A stretch of 64,000 nt of DNA from Tricholomella constricta (Eukaryota > Basidiomycota > Agaricomycetes > Agaricales > Lyophyllaceae). The stretch's first letter is position 1. Each line of letters starts with the position of its first letter. Where the stretch lies: NCBI GenBank assembly GCA_013368375.1, contig JAACJP010000061.1, positions 1 to 64,000 of the forward strand, read 5' to 3'. This document shows, piece by piece, positions 22,036 to 33,055 of this stretch. A program made the position numbers and the translations under genes. The notes under the pieces were generated by a model that was given only the letters and a program-made list of their open reading frames with translations, was not told where the DNA came from and searched no databases.

Positions 22036-23476
22036 TTACATGGAAAAAAGGGCGATCAAGAGGGCAAGAATCAGGACGACAATGGAAAGAGTGAACCCTG
22101 GTTTGAATTTCAAATCCTGCGGCTAAAAAAAGACTGTCAGTGCAATGCATAAACATTAGCTGAAGGCGTACTTTAACGTCCACTCCAAGGTCTTCCTGCA
22201 ATGACTTTGACAAGTTTACTGCCTGCTCGTAGCTCAGTCCCCAGTGTTGATTGCGGAGGGTCTGTTCCCAGCGACTGCTTCGAACAGTCTGGGTGAGAGT
22301 CCGCAGACGCGGAATCATTGCATCGTCCAAGTGAAACCGATCAAGGACAGCATCCGTCCGAAGCCCAATGCTTACTATAGCACCCTTAAACCCATCCACG
22401 GTGCTCGGCCTCGGCAGTAGTTTTCGAGCAGCTGACAGTCAAAATTTAGCTACTTGCCAATGCCGTAGATCAAAAGAATTCTAACCTTTTTTGGTAGCTT
22501 TGACAGCATTGGCCTTTTCGTCATATTGGGAAGCCACGACGGCTGCCTCGCTCCAATAGTCAGGGTCCTCGTCATCAGATATTTCGATAGGTCCTGAGAT
22601 CCGAGAGAGAGCAACGGCTTGGGGTTGGACCGAAACTTGGGGCTTGACAGCGGCTTGGGACTTTGGGGCAGTTGTAGAGGCAGCAGCTCGTGTGGTCATC
22701 TCCTGGATGGCAATGTCTTGAGCGAGCTCGGTAGCTCTTCCTGCACGGCAAGTGCAACGAATATAGGCACCTCCTGCTGTTGAGGTAGGAAGGTGCGAGG
22801 CACCATCCAATTGTAGCTTTGTGCTTGCGCCTATGAAGAGTTAGAATCTTTTCAATAACGAACATTGACACATACTCGGTGCCGGAGGAGCGGGTGCCAG
22901 AGGAGCGTGAATTCCCTCTGCAGTGCAACGCTTCTCAAAGCGATGCAAATAAGGCAGTGCGATGTCATGGCCAAAGGATTGAATGAGGAGAGCGATGGCC
23001 TTCGAGAGTTCCTTCCCGCCTTCAGCAAGCTCGCGAGGGGAGGCAACAACATCAACTGTGATGTTCTCAGCTGACATGTTCTGGACTGGTTGAAAGCCAG
23101 GACAGTGAAGAAGGAGTGATACTCCTCCATCTATCCTATCGAGTGTTGTAACCTGTAGTAACGATCTGTACAAAGCCTTTTGAACAAGAGAAGGACATAC
23201 GGCATCGAGAACATCGTGAAATGTATCTTTCAAAATGTTCTGAATTTCTTGTAACTCAGTCGCCTTCCGATCACCTCGGCCGTGAATGTCTAGATACATT
23301 GGATGGAGACCGTTGGCTTTCCTTGTGGCAAAGTAATCCTGTCGGCTTTGGCCATGACGGAGGAGGGCCCTAGCACTAGCACGTCGTTCTTCATAAGAAA
23401 AAATAGTAGAGATAGACGATGATGAGCAAATTGCAGCGACACCAGAGGGGTTGTAAACTTTGGAGCTGGTTGGCAT
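22036..23476 (-). CDS. KDZ-2 cargo gene 2: protein with C-terminal membrane helix
   Basis: ATG at 23476; coding blocks at about 23476-23165, 23150-22880, 22830-22490, 22430-22170 and 22113-22036 (donor GTACGC at about 22169, acceptor CGCAG). Middle blocks are unfamiliar; the third contains the acidic SUMO-like patch IEISDDEDPD. The last exon encodes only about 25 residues, FKPGFTLSIVVLILALLIAL and a few more before the stop, an uninterrupted hydrophobic helix at the extreme C terminus as in tail-anchored proteins. A transposon cargo protein anchored to the ER or nuclear envelope would be unusual. Function unknown. The exon chain is inferred and should be treated as approximate. Confidence 0.55.
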
Positions 23477-24184
23477 TCTGGTCGATGTTAGCAACGTGTA
23501 TCAAACGAGGACTTGATGATCGCAACTTGAATTTACTGTTTGTCAAATCTCACAGAACCAAATGTTTCAAAAATAGAAACACTCCGAGTCTGGGTGTCGC
23601 ATCCTCAACAAATGTACACCACCAACCAAAGAATGGATCTAGAACAATTATATTCTTAATAAGGTCTTCTGCAGGAACACTTTAACCAAATTTTTCTATC
23701 GATCCACAATATGACTATCAGTTTTCCTCCACCGGTGTTTTGCATTTCGAAGGGACGTCATTCAAAGAGAAGTGATGAAATATATATTTGATGATTATTG
23801 ATGTGCTGGACTATCTACTATCTTCTAAATAGCTGCTATGAGGTCTCACTCTATTTGATTCAAATAGAGGTCAATGATATGTTCAAGGATTTCTCTTACA
23901 TCTCGATCATCTAATCTATCTACCGTGAGGTAGAACTGCTTTACAATTTAAGAGCTCGTAGTCTGAAAGTTAACAGCTAGGTGTTCATGAGGTTTTTAAC
24001 ATTTACTGTATGATAATTTTGTTCGTTCATTTTTCATTTGCAGACATGCTTGCACATATATTGTGGGCATCCAAATCAAATGTGAGGTCAGTGAGTTTGT
24101 CGTTCGTAACTTTGACTTTCCATCTACTTCTGATTTGTGATTACAACTAAATAAACATGGTGTCGTCTTCTATTACACTTTAGT
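23477..24184. other. Intergenic stretch inside KDZ-2
   Basis: About 700 bp, AT-rich, between cargo gene 2 and the transposase stop. No open frame of note; presumably the transposase 3' region plus the promoter of gene 2. Confidence 0.5.
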
Positions 24185-27100
24185 CTAGTCTGTTAATGTC
24201 AATACAAAGTCTGTCACTCTTTCAAGCTCTCGATCTCCATCATCGCCAGCTGCATCATTGTCATTATCATCGACATCTGACACTTCGATGCCACTCTCAT
24301 CCAAACTTGCCTGTTCCCTGCCCATACACAAACTTGACGAACCGGAGGGCAAAGCCTGACTTTCCAAACCCACCATTGAACCAGCTCGTACCCCAATTCC
24401 ATGCATACCTGTGAAGTATGGCCGCTTTTCTATTGCATCAAGGCGGCGTATATGCATATTGTTGACAGCGCGTCGAAGACTCCACCTGCGCTGCAGTACC
24501 GTGCAAAGTGTTGGATTAGATAAAGATAGCTCCATGATGGCTTTCTCAGTGTGGACCGTTTCATCATTGATTGAAGTGCGGAGTCGTCGCATTTCAAGAT
24601 TCAAACGGTCTATCTCCTCTCGTGCTCGGCACAATTTGAAATACTTTACTGTCGCTTCACGTCGTGCTGGCTGGGCCCAAGGTTCATCACGAATATCCTC
24701 TCGGGAGTGTCGCATAAGATCAAACTCTGCAAGGAAACTGTAATCGACAATCTCCTTCCACGAGAGAGATGGGCATGGAGGATCTAGCCGAGCGGCTTGG
24801 GTATTATACCGGTTCAGGGCATTCCGGATTGCCTCCGACCTCCGTTGAAGGGCCTTCCCAATCTGGCGACGAAGTTTATAGCCTATTGAGTATAGTAAGC
24901 CTGAGTCAAGAGCTTCACATGTGGTTGCATACCAGTTCCAGATGTACTCATTTTCGTAAGTTCAAAGAGCCGCATGACGACTAATCTTTCCAGCTCATCC
25001 AATGCCTTAGTATAACTTGTCAGAACGTTTTGCTGGTAATATTTCTTGTATTCAGGAGAAGATTCAGTCCATCGCTCGCCGCGGCCAATATCAAGCCCAT
25101 TTTCGAGAGTATGGACATGAGTCTCGGCATTTTGGAGTTTGACATAAGCAGTGTCCACACGACGCCGTGCTTGGTTAATCAGGATATGAATGTCGCCTCG
25201 GGCGACTGTCGTGAATACTGTGTTTGCCGCAGTGTGGGCGTCCTTCCATTCTTTCCTGTCAAGGAGTTAGCGCAACTAAAGGGAGCCGAAATTTGTCTGA
25301 CCTGCAATGTGAAAGATCATTCAGGGCATTGACATATTGGGCCTTCAGGGCAACCGTAGGCGAAGGGCTTTGAAGACCCTCTAAATATGCTTTCTCAGCT
25401 GCGAAATATGCCTCGAAGTCCTCGCTCCCTATCCCAACAGTCTCCCGAATGATTTGGAGCTCAGTCTCCAGTGCTTCGATGGCAGAGGTGGCTTCACGGT
25501 AATGATTTGATATATACTGGCCTTAAAAAGGTATATCAGCGAAGACATCAGAGGAGACTTAGGAGGCGTACTCAGGTTCGCATATTTGTCTTCATCCCAA
25601 AAATTGAAATGTTCCTCAATGGCTTGATGTCGATGAAACCGGCTAGCATGGCGTGTGCCCCTCGCAAGGTCGTTTGATGAAGAAAATACGTGCTCGCAGC
25701 CCTCACCTTCAGAATGCCCAGTGCCTTTGATATACATAGGATGCCATTTGGTTTGGCAAAGACGATTGTGCGCATGCCCATGGAAAGCACCGCACATCAA
25801 TTGGAGTAAAGCTTCTTTGACTTTTGGTGCTAACGTAGTGTTCTCAATGGTGGCAGCAAAAGCGCATCCGATATCATACGCGCATCCAATCTTGATGCCA
25901 ATAATATCAATGAGTCGGTGTATGATCGCGAGGGCATACTTCGCACTATGCTCGATTAGTGAGCAACGAAAAAAAATCGAGATGAAAAAACGAACAGTTC
26001 ACCACTTCGTATCATATCGCACCCGAGCAAAACCACTCGATGGCGGCAAGAGGCAATGAAAATGCCAGATTCTTCAAAAAGGGCGAACATTTTTTTTCGT
26101 TCCTCGGGACCGGCATTTCTCCATCTATCAATACATCGTATACCACCTGAGGCACCGTTGTCTTCTACGTCTTCCCAGTCATCAGCATCGTCATGAGCAT
26201 CGGGCTTTGTAATCTACATGAAAAAGGGTTCAGTGATGGGCAACAGGGCCAAAAGAATGCTTACAGGGCGCGATGAGACCTCATCTTTGAATTTATCCAC
26301 CTCATCCGGCATTAGCCAGCGATCAGAGAGTGGATTTCGCGTATCAACTCGTTCCGAACCACCCCGTACACTGGTTCCCAGCCGTTTAAGCGAGTTATTG
26401 CCATCAATAGAAACAAAGCAAGAGAACTCGAGTTCGGGCTCATCTTCAAGCTTATAGAAGCAAGGCGGGCAAGATCGAAGTAGGCGGGAGTTGGGGCCAT
26501 CGTAGTTGAGGCTGACATTGATCAGGTTGTCGACGCGGCGGCAGAGTTCCAGATATGCATCAAAAGCGATGGAGAACATTCTTGGCAGGGATGGGGAGTA
26601 TGGTACCTAATTCATTATTGTCAGGATCGTGAAATGGGAAAGATAGGCGGCTTACGTTGTGCAAATGGCATAATGTTTTACACTGTGCCTCAATGCTAAA
26701 GCGAGGAGATGTCCGATGTGTTTGGCGATAAGTGGCTAGAGCTCGTATAGAGATAGCAACGGTTGGATGCAATGGAGAGCATCCGAGGTAGCCGTGCCGA
26801 ATTAGAGTCTCGTTAGGGTAGATATCCCCAGGAAAGCCATGCAGGCTTCCCAGGTGCTGAGCTTGAGACACATGATCAGCACACAAACATGAAATAGAAT
26901 ATTGAGCACACTCACAGAAGGAATCAAGCAAATGGATATGATAAACGACATCACTGAGGGGGTTGGGAGCATCGACATTGGGCTCACTACTATCTCGTGC
27001 GCTGAATTCAAGGAAGGCTTTGACTAGGTAATCCATCTGGGCATCCCAACTGCTTGCAAGGATTTCTATTCGATCACGACGGGTTCTGGGATCTATATAT

Positions 27101-27548
27101 TTACTGACATGCAATGAGCATAGGATAATATGTTGAGAAAGCGACTTACTATCCAGCTGACTGTGCAAGTCCTGCAGCAAGATCTTCGAAAACCTCGAAT
27201 TCTCCACCCTCATGGCTGATGTCAAAGCCCTCTTCCCCTGGTGGTACCAGATGTTCAACAGCTGCAACGTCATCCCCTGAGTAGCCGCCATCCAGGTCCA
27301 TTTGTTCTACAGCATCGCGCTCTTCTTGGGAAAGTGCTAGAAGAAAGTCAGTTGATAGGATAGTAAAATTCAGGCTTGGTCTCACCTTGTATGGCACTAC
27401 GACGTTCCTGTGTCTGCAATGCACGCCGCTCCGCCTGTTTACTGGCCGGAAGTGAAACAGTATGCCGCTCAGTACGCCGAAAGCCATGTCGTACAACAGA
27501 ATTTCTGGTGGTCTTGAGTTTAGTTGATTTCGTCACTCGATGGCTCAT
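24185..27548 (-). CDS. CxC1-type KDZ transposase
   Basis: ATG 27548 (MSHRVTKSTKLK), roughly ten short-intron exons, stop at 24185. Recognisable in order: basic N terminus; acidic stretch; CxC1 region with CECAQYSISC, then GYLGCSPLHP and YRQTHRTSP, the hallmark of CxC1 KDZ proteins; catalytic core with SIDGNNSLKR (Asp), CAYDIGCAF (Asp), the HAHNRLCQ ... HPMYIKGTGHSEGEGCEH block (Glu) and the following SSSNDLA; C-terminal helical extension ending in an Asp-rich tail. The three acidic residues expected for the RNase H-like fold are present and no stop was found, so it may be active. Function: DNA transposition of KDZ-2. It shares little sequence with the CxC2 enzyme of KDZ-1. Internal splice sites not all resolved. 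Confidence 0.85.
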
Positions 27549-27754
27549 TTGCGCAAAGTAGCCAATCAGCCAATCAACCGATTATCCGACGAAGTGGCAA
27601 AGAAATTGATTATCTACCCAATGGAAGACGCAAGTCTGGGAAGAACAGCAGTAAGGGGAAAAGATGGGCGACAGTTGGGGCACAGACCAGAGAGTGCTGA
27701 TGGAGGAGGTGAGGAGGAGGTGAGGAGCAAGCGAGGAGCCCTGATGGGGCGCTT

Positions 27755-28688
27755 TGAACCCTAACCCTAAAAGTATATGCATGTGACTTGACCTCCTTCC
27801 CGCAATCTTGAATATTACTCTTTGGAAGACATGGGATAATCAAAAGTCTATATGGCATAATAGCATTAGACAATGTATCTGAAGCTCTGTAAAATATATC
27901 TGATTCAGACAGCCTTGATGCGCTTGATGTTGGTATAATGGGAAGCGGCTACCGTCCTTCGGATATTTCCGAAGGGCGCTTCCCAACCATGCAGGCGCTT
28001 TAAAACCCTAACCCTAAACATATGCATGTGACTTGACCTCCTTCCCGCAACCTTGAATATTACTCTATGGAAGACGTAGGATAATCAAAAGTCTATATGG
28101 CACAATAGCATTGGACAATGTATTTGAAGCTCTGTAAAATGTATGTAATTCGGACAGCCTTGATGTGCTTGACGTGGAAATGGTGGGAAGCAGCTACCGG
28201 AAATATCCGAGGGGCACAGACCAGGAAGCGCTGATGGGGCGGGAGGAGGCGGGAGGAGGCGGGAGGAGGCGTGGGAGACAATGAGCAAGGAGGGAAGCTG
28301 CCTGTGGCAGATGGGTGGGAAGTGGCTACCGGAAATATCCGAGGGGCACAGACCAGGAAGCGCTGATGGGGCGGGAGGAGGCGGGAGGAGGCGTGGGAGA
28401 CGATGAGCACGACAGGACAGATGATGATGAGAGGTTGCCGGAAATCTCCGAGGGCGCTCTGGTCAGGTGACAGGCGGGAGATGATGAGCGCGACGGGGCA
28501 GATGATGAGAAGGGGCCATCGGATATCTCCGAGCCCGGTATGGGAAAGGTCTGAAAGAATGTTGAAGGGGGATTTGGTGCACGAATTAATGCCGGTGGCC
28601 GAGAATTGATTACTTGAGCCTTGCAAGGCTGGGCACAGGGCTCTGTGCCTTAGCCTTATAAGGCTCGTTTATTGGGTACGTCAGGTGC
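27755..28688 (-). repeat. KDZ-2 right terminal inverted repeat plus a partial inner duplicate
   Basis: 28002-28688 mirrors the left TIR. An extra degenerate copy of its inner 230 bp lies in tandem at 27755-28001; both begin with CCCTAACCCTAAA next to the CATGTGACTTGACCTCC segment. Confidence 0.85.
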
Positions 28689-29022
28689 CCTAACGACCAC
28701 CCCTAAAACTCACATCCCACTACGTTTTCCCACGCACGCCCACTGTATATAATATGACACCACTTCTTTCCTGACTCTTTACCTCGATATTGCTTATTGT
28801 TACGACCAGTCTCTGTTCTCGATTCCTTTTGCTCTCAATCTATTCTGTTTCTCTTACTTGTATCCCTTGAGCTCCACACGTTCTCATAAACGCTCTTGTG
28901 AACGCATTCGTCGACGACGCTCACGACCTCCGGATATCCCATTCAAAGGCCGTCTTCCTCGACGAACGTCAGGCCTGTCCGCTTCGGTGGTTCCAGAACA
29001 ACTCTGTAACCGGCGTGTTACA
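28689..29022 (+). repeat. Remainder of the Gypsy-type LTR
   Basis: Continues from 19213. A TATA box (TATATAATAT, about 28745-28754) on the plus strand is followed by a pyrimidine-rich leader; the LTR ends at TGTTACA, pairing with the TGTCAC start. Total LTR length without KDZ-2 is about 350 bp. The polypurine tract to its left argues it is a 3' LTR, but the matching pol region is absent. Confidence 0.6.
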
Positions 29023-29280
29023 CAGGTCCTAACAGCTCACCGCCATCGACCTGCCATGGTTTAAAAAGGAAGCTATCGCGCAGCAGGTCCAGCAACCGCA
29101 GTGCAAAGTTACTCAAGAGATCCTCCACGACTTTTGCGAGACCCGCAATTCGTCAAGCGAAGCCTCTTATCGAGCTGCTCCGCCCCACCAGGGTTCCCTG
29201 AGTGGGATGCAATCATCAGAGGATCGGCCATTAACCTTAACGCGTCTTCTCCTCCTTCCACTCCGTCCTCCCTCCTAAAG
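29023..29280 (+). other. Short transposon-ORF remnant
   Basis: One frame contains GFPEWDAIIRGSAINLN, a phrase I associate with ORFs of fungal transposable elements, but stops surround it. No intact gene. Confidence 0.3.
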
Positions 29281-29739
29281 AGGAGTCTAGCAGCCTGGGA
29301 AGTGGGGAGGGTCCGGGAACGGGGAGTTGGGAGGGTCCAGGAACGGGGAGTTGGGCGGGTCCGGGAACGGGGAGTTGGGCGGGTCCGGATCTCAGTACTT
29401 TACACTCCCCCTGGTGTTCCTCATGGAGTCCATGGAGTCCGCGGAATCCCCGTGGATTCCCTGTGGATTCCCCGTGGATTCCCTGTGGAATCCATAGACT
29501 CCATGAGGAACATTCAAGTCCATAAAATTTTTACCAGTCCCCTACAATATGAAGAGGAATCCGTGTGGAGTCCGCATGGACTCCGCAAACCTGGACTTGG
29601 GAACACTTACCAAAGTCAGTCCTCTCTCTGGGCATTGCGCTCAAGAGACAATGATATATCACTGAAAAAAATCATGTATTTTCTACTCTACAACAATAAA
29701 ACAACAAAACAAAAACAAAGAGATAAAGAAAGCGGTGCT

Positions 29740-31010
29740 GGGGTCGTCATCATCGTCGTGGCCATGGTGGTGGTGGTGAGGTTGTTGTCGTCGTCGTGGC
29801 CTTCACGGGTCGTGGCCGTCGTGGTGGTGCTGGGGTCGTCGTCATCGTCATGGCCATGGTGGTGGTGGTGAGGTTGTTGTCCTCATCGTGGCCTTCGCGG
29901 GTCGTGGCCGTCGTGGTGGTGGTGAGGCTGTTGTCGTCGTGGTGGTCGTCGCGGTGGCGGTGGTGTGGTGGTGGTGGAATCGTTGTCATCGTCGTGGCCG
30001 TGCTGGTGGTGGTGAGGTTGTTGTCGTGGTCGTGGTCATCGCGGTGGTGGTGGTGTGGTGGTGGGTCGTCGCCACTGTCGTGGCCGTTGTGCCATCGCCG
30101 TCATCATGCCATTGCCGTCGCCGTCGTCGTGGTGGTGTTGTTGTTATGGTGGTGTGGTGGCCGTCGTCGTCGTGGTGGTGTGGTGGTGGTTTGGTGGTGG
30201 TGGTGCCGTTGTCGTCGTGCCGTTGTCGTCGTTGTGCCGTTGTCGTCGTTGTGCCGTTGTCGTCGTTGTGCCGTTGTCGTCGTTGTGCCATCGTCGTCGT
30301 CACTGGTCATGGTGGTGTGGTGGTGAGGTCGTCGTAGCCGTCGTGGCCGTCGTGGTGGTGTTCGTGGTGGTGGTCGTGGTGGTGAGGTGGTGGTCGTGGT
30401 AGTGCGGTGGTGGTCGTGGCCGTCGTGGTCATGGTGGTGTGGTGATGAGCTTGTCGTAGCCGTCGTGGCCGTCGTGGTGGTGGTGGTGTGGTTGTGGTGA
30501 GGTCGTCGCCCTCGTCGTCGTGATGGTGGTGTGGTGGGGTCGTCGCCGTCGTGGTGGTGGTGTGGCGGTGGTGGGTTCGTCGCCGTCGCCGTCGTCGTCG
30601 TGGCCGTCGTTGTCGTGGCTGTCGTGCCGTCGTCGTCGTGGCAGTTGTGCCGTCGTCGTGGCCGTTGTGCCGTCGTCGTGGCCGTTGTGCCGTCGTCGTG
30701 GCCGTTGTGCTGTTGTGGTTGTCGTTGTCGTGCCGTTGTCGTCGTCGTCATGTCGTGGTGCCATTGTCATCGCCGTCATGTCTTGGTGGTGGTGGTCACC
30801 GTCATCGTTGGGGCTGCTGCAGTTAGTGGTGGTGGTGGTCGTCAGCGTGGTGTCGAGAGGCGGGCGCAGTGACACACGCACCATGCGGCTCTCCCCCAAC
30901 TGGGGTCTGCCCTTGTCTGTTCCCCTTTTTCAATTGTTCCTCGTTGTCGTTGTCATCGTTGTCGTTGTCGTCGTGGTCGCGGTCATCGTGGTCGTCGTGG
31001 CGTGATGGTG
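29740..31010 (+). repeat. About 1.27-kb GTN trinucleotide array
   Basis: Degenerate (GTC/GTG/GTT)n, for example GTCGTCGTGGTGGTGG, with strong G+T bias on the plus strand and embedded short higher-order units (GTTGTGCCGTTGTCGTC). Open in several frames only because stops are rare in such sequence (poly-Val or poly-Thr); not a gene. Confidence 0.85.
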
Positions 31011-31247
31011 GTGGTGGAGAAGGCTGGTGGTTTAGGATTTAGGATGTATTTGGTTGACTACGTTACGTAAGTAACTCAGGTTAAATAAACCTCGTCAACT
31101 CGTCGAGGAAGGGAAAGGGGAAAAGGAAAAGAGGGGGAATTAAATATTAGAGGTAACAATGGTGCAGCGTGAGCCGTTCACGTGTCACATGCGCGTGCAT
31201 CATCGTTCTGCCAATATGTAGCCCGCCCTTTGTAACGTTTTAACTGG

Positions 31248-31325
31248 TCCGGTGGCCTATTGGTTAAGTGTGACCAGTTCAGACGTTCGAGATGGCAGAG
31301 CAAGGGTTCAATTCTTGCTGCTGCA
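31248..31325 (+). other. tRNA-like segment (possible SINE head or tRNA relic)
   Basis: GGCCTATTGGTTAAGTG resembles an A box and GCAAGGGTTCAATTCTTGC forms a 5-bp T-arm stem with a B-box-like loop GGTTCAATTC, about 40 bp apart. The acceptor stem is poor and there is no clear anticodon arm, so not a functional tRNA. Confidence 0.35.
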
Positions 31326-31982
31326 AATACTTTTGAATCAAAAATTGCGGGTGAGCCCGGAGTCCTTTCATTCCATGCTGTCCGTGTGGATTCCATGAGC
31401 ACTTTAATCCGCGCGGATTCCAGGATTCCGGGTTTTCCACACGGAATTTGCAAGGACTCCACATGGACTGACTTGGACTGGACTCTTGGATTTGAGTGGT
31501 GTCTCACCCACACATTATCCTCATGGACTCCTCATGGATTCCATGGAATCCGCGGACTCCACAAGGAGTCCATGGAATCCATACGGAATCACCAGGGGGA
31601 GTGTAAAGTCCTCCCGGATCTGGAAGGCGGGGCGGGTCCGGGATGACGAGCCGAATCCGTCGGCCGGTGCAAGGTTGTGGGGGGCACAAGTGAGGAGGTG
31701 GGGACACCAGAGGGCACTGTTGTTGGCTCTCCCAGACGTACCGTAAGCTCCGCCAGCGCCTGATCTAAACTTATGTTGCCACCAGTGAGCAACTTTAGAA
31801 CCGGGAGGGCTCGCGCAATATGCGACTGCTTCCGCAACTGCGTGATCTCGGCTGGTGCTCTGTGGAACCTGGGCCACAAGGCTCCCTTCAAAATCAAGTT
31901 GGTCAGATGTTCAAGAAACTCAAGGAACTGGGAGACACTTACCGCTCTATCATAAAGGCTTGTAAGGCCAAGCACATTGCGG

Positions 31983-32788
31983 TGGAGGCGTCAACCTCAG
32001 CAGGTCTCACGGTACGGTGGGAAAGGCAGGATATGGTAAGATAGTCTATCATAGTACATTGCGATGTATTTATAGCTCTGAATGTCGCACGGACCACGCC
32101 TCGTGGAGGCCATGATGCACGGCTGCATGTGCCCAACTCCCAAATAGCGACGTCCTCGTCGCGATCCGAACACGAACCTAAGCCCGGAAACCAAACACAC
32201 AACCCTAAATCACCCCAGCTGTACCTAGGCGCGATGGGAAACCGTGAAACGTCTCCAGGCGTGATGCGATGCTGAATGCGCGCTGTATCTGTCCTAATGC
32301 GGAAGTGTCGCCAGTGTCTGCATATGCCCCACCCCCACATCGCGACGTCCTCGTCGCGGCCCTCGAACCCATCACCTTTTGCTACCCTCCAGCACCGAGA
32401 AAACCGGGTAAAAACAGTTGCAGGTGTCGGAAACAGAAAAAGCACTTTAAAAAGCACCGCAAGGGTGCTGGTGCATGGAGAGTGTTGATTGGATTAGGAA
32501 AGGAGAGCCGGTGTTGGAAGTCGCAGATGGGGGGTGTTGTTATTGGCGGTGGTAGGTAGACTGATGATCATGCTTCGTTTACCGGAAGCGGACGGCGATC
32601 CAGACAGACAGTTGCGGGTACGAATGCCACTGTCGTCACCAAATGGAGGCGTCAACCTCAGCAGGTCTCACGGTACGGTGGGAAAGGCAGGATATGGTAA
32701 GATAGTCTATCATAGTACATTGCGATGTATTTATAGCTCTGAATGTCGCACGGACCACGCCTCGTGAAGGCCATGATGCACGGCTGCA
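31983..32788 (-). mobile_element. TRIM: 806-bp terminal-repeat retrotransposon in miniature
   Basis: Two direct 145-bp repeats (31983-32127 and 32644-32788) of LTR type, starting TGGAGGCG and ending GGCTGCA on the plus strand, flanked by a 4-bp duplication GCGG (31979-31982 and 32789-32792). Read on the minus strand the repeat contains a TATA box (GCTATAAATAC), so transcription runs leftward. The 516-bp interior has no gene but carries a repeated segment with GCGACGTCCTCGTCGCG. It interrupts exon 1 of the copy-2 D gene; the empty site is preserved at about 37870 in copy 3. Confidence 0.8.
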
Positions 32789-33055
32789 GCGGTACCGGAT
32801 ACATTCCCAGAGCTCTGCATCGATATTGTGGAGTGCAGTGATGAGGGCGTCCATTCTTGATATGGGATGAAGCGTCGATTGATGGAAGGAGCGGTGCGTA
32901 AACGGATCACTTGCAAAAGTGTGTGGCGGGAGGTGAAAATTTGCTTCAACATGTGTCATGTGCCCGGGAAGTCTGCTTCTTTTTCCCATCACATGACCGG
33001 GATCTCTCAACCTTACCGGATGGATCAGATATCCAGCCTCTCACTATCAATCACC

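Larger units (their letters stand above)
19214..28688. mobile_element. KDZ-2: full-length KDZ DNA transposon with CxC1 transposase
   Basis: 9.5-kb element whose ends are perfect inverted copies starting GCACCTGACGTACCCAATAA, flanked by the 6-bp repeat CCTAAC (19208-19213 and 28689-28694). Three genes, all on the minus strand: transposase (27548-24185), a membrane-anchored cargo protein (23476-22036) and a basic cargo protein (21695-20034). It splits a Gypsy LTR, so it is younger than that LTR. The CCGCGG motif of KDZ-1 is not enriched here. Confidence 0.9.
29393..31613. mobile_element. 2.2-kb non-autonomous DNA transposon with 8-bp duplication
   Basis: Ends share ACTTTACACTCCCCCTGGTG as inverted repeats (left preceded by CAGT, right by GAGG) and are flanked by CCGGATCT at 29385-29392 and 31614-31621. 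Subterminal parts are full of GGATTCC/GGACTCC-type palindromic repeats. No transposase gene. The 8-bp duplication fits KDZ or hAT mobilisation; the class cannot be decided from the TIR alone. Confidence 0.75.
29281..32854 (-). pseudogene. KDZ copy 2, gene D: interrupted twice and truncated
   Basis: Start at 32854 (MDALITALHNID). Exon 1 is broken after ECIRYR by the TRIM at 31983-32788 and resumes with LGLTSLYDRA; donor GTAAGTG at about 31942. Exon 2 (from about 31887) matches the D gene of copy 3: RAPAEITQLRKQSHIARALP against GAPAEVIQVRRQSQIARALP. In its Pro-rich part it is broken again by the 29393-31613 element; removing that element and one duplication joins SRSG to PAQLPVPGP repeats in frame at 29392-29281. 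The cysteine cluster and the rest are gone. Both insertions are flanked by target duplications, so the order of events is readable. Confidence 0.7.

Noticed and set aside
29740..31010. Several long open frames on both strands in the GTN array (poly-Val, poly-Thr, HDDD-like)
   Set aside because: They arise because GTN repeats lack stop codons; composition is uniform and no start, domain or splice signal supports a gene.
31248..31325. A functional tRNA gene
   Set aside because: The acceptor stem does not pair and no anticodon arm can be drawn; kept only as a tRNA-like segment.
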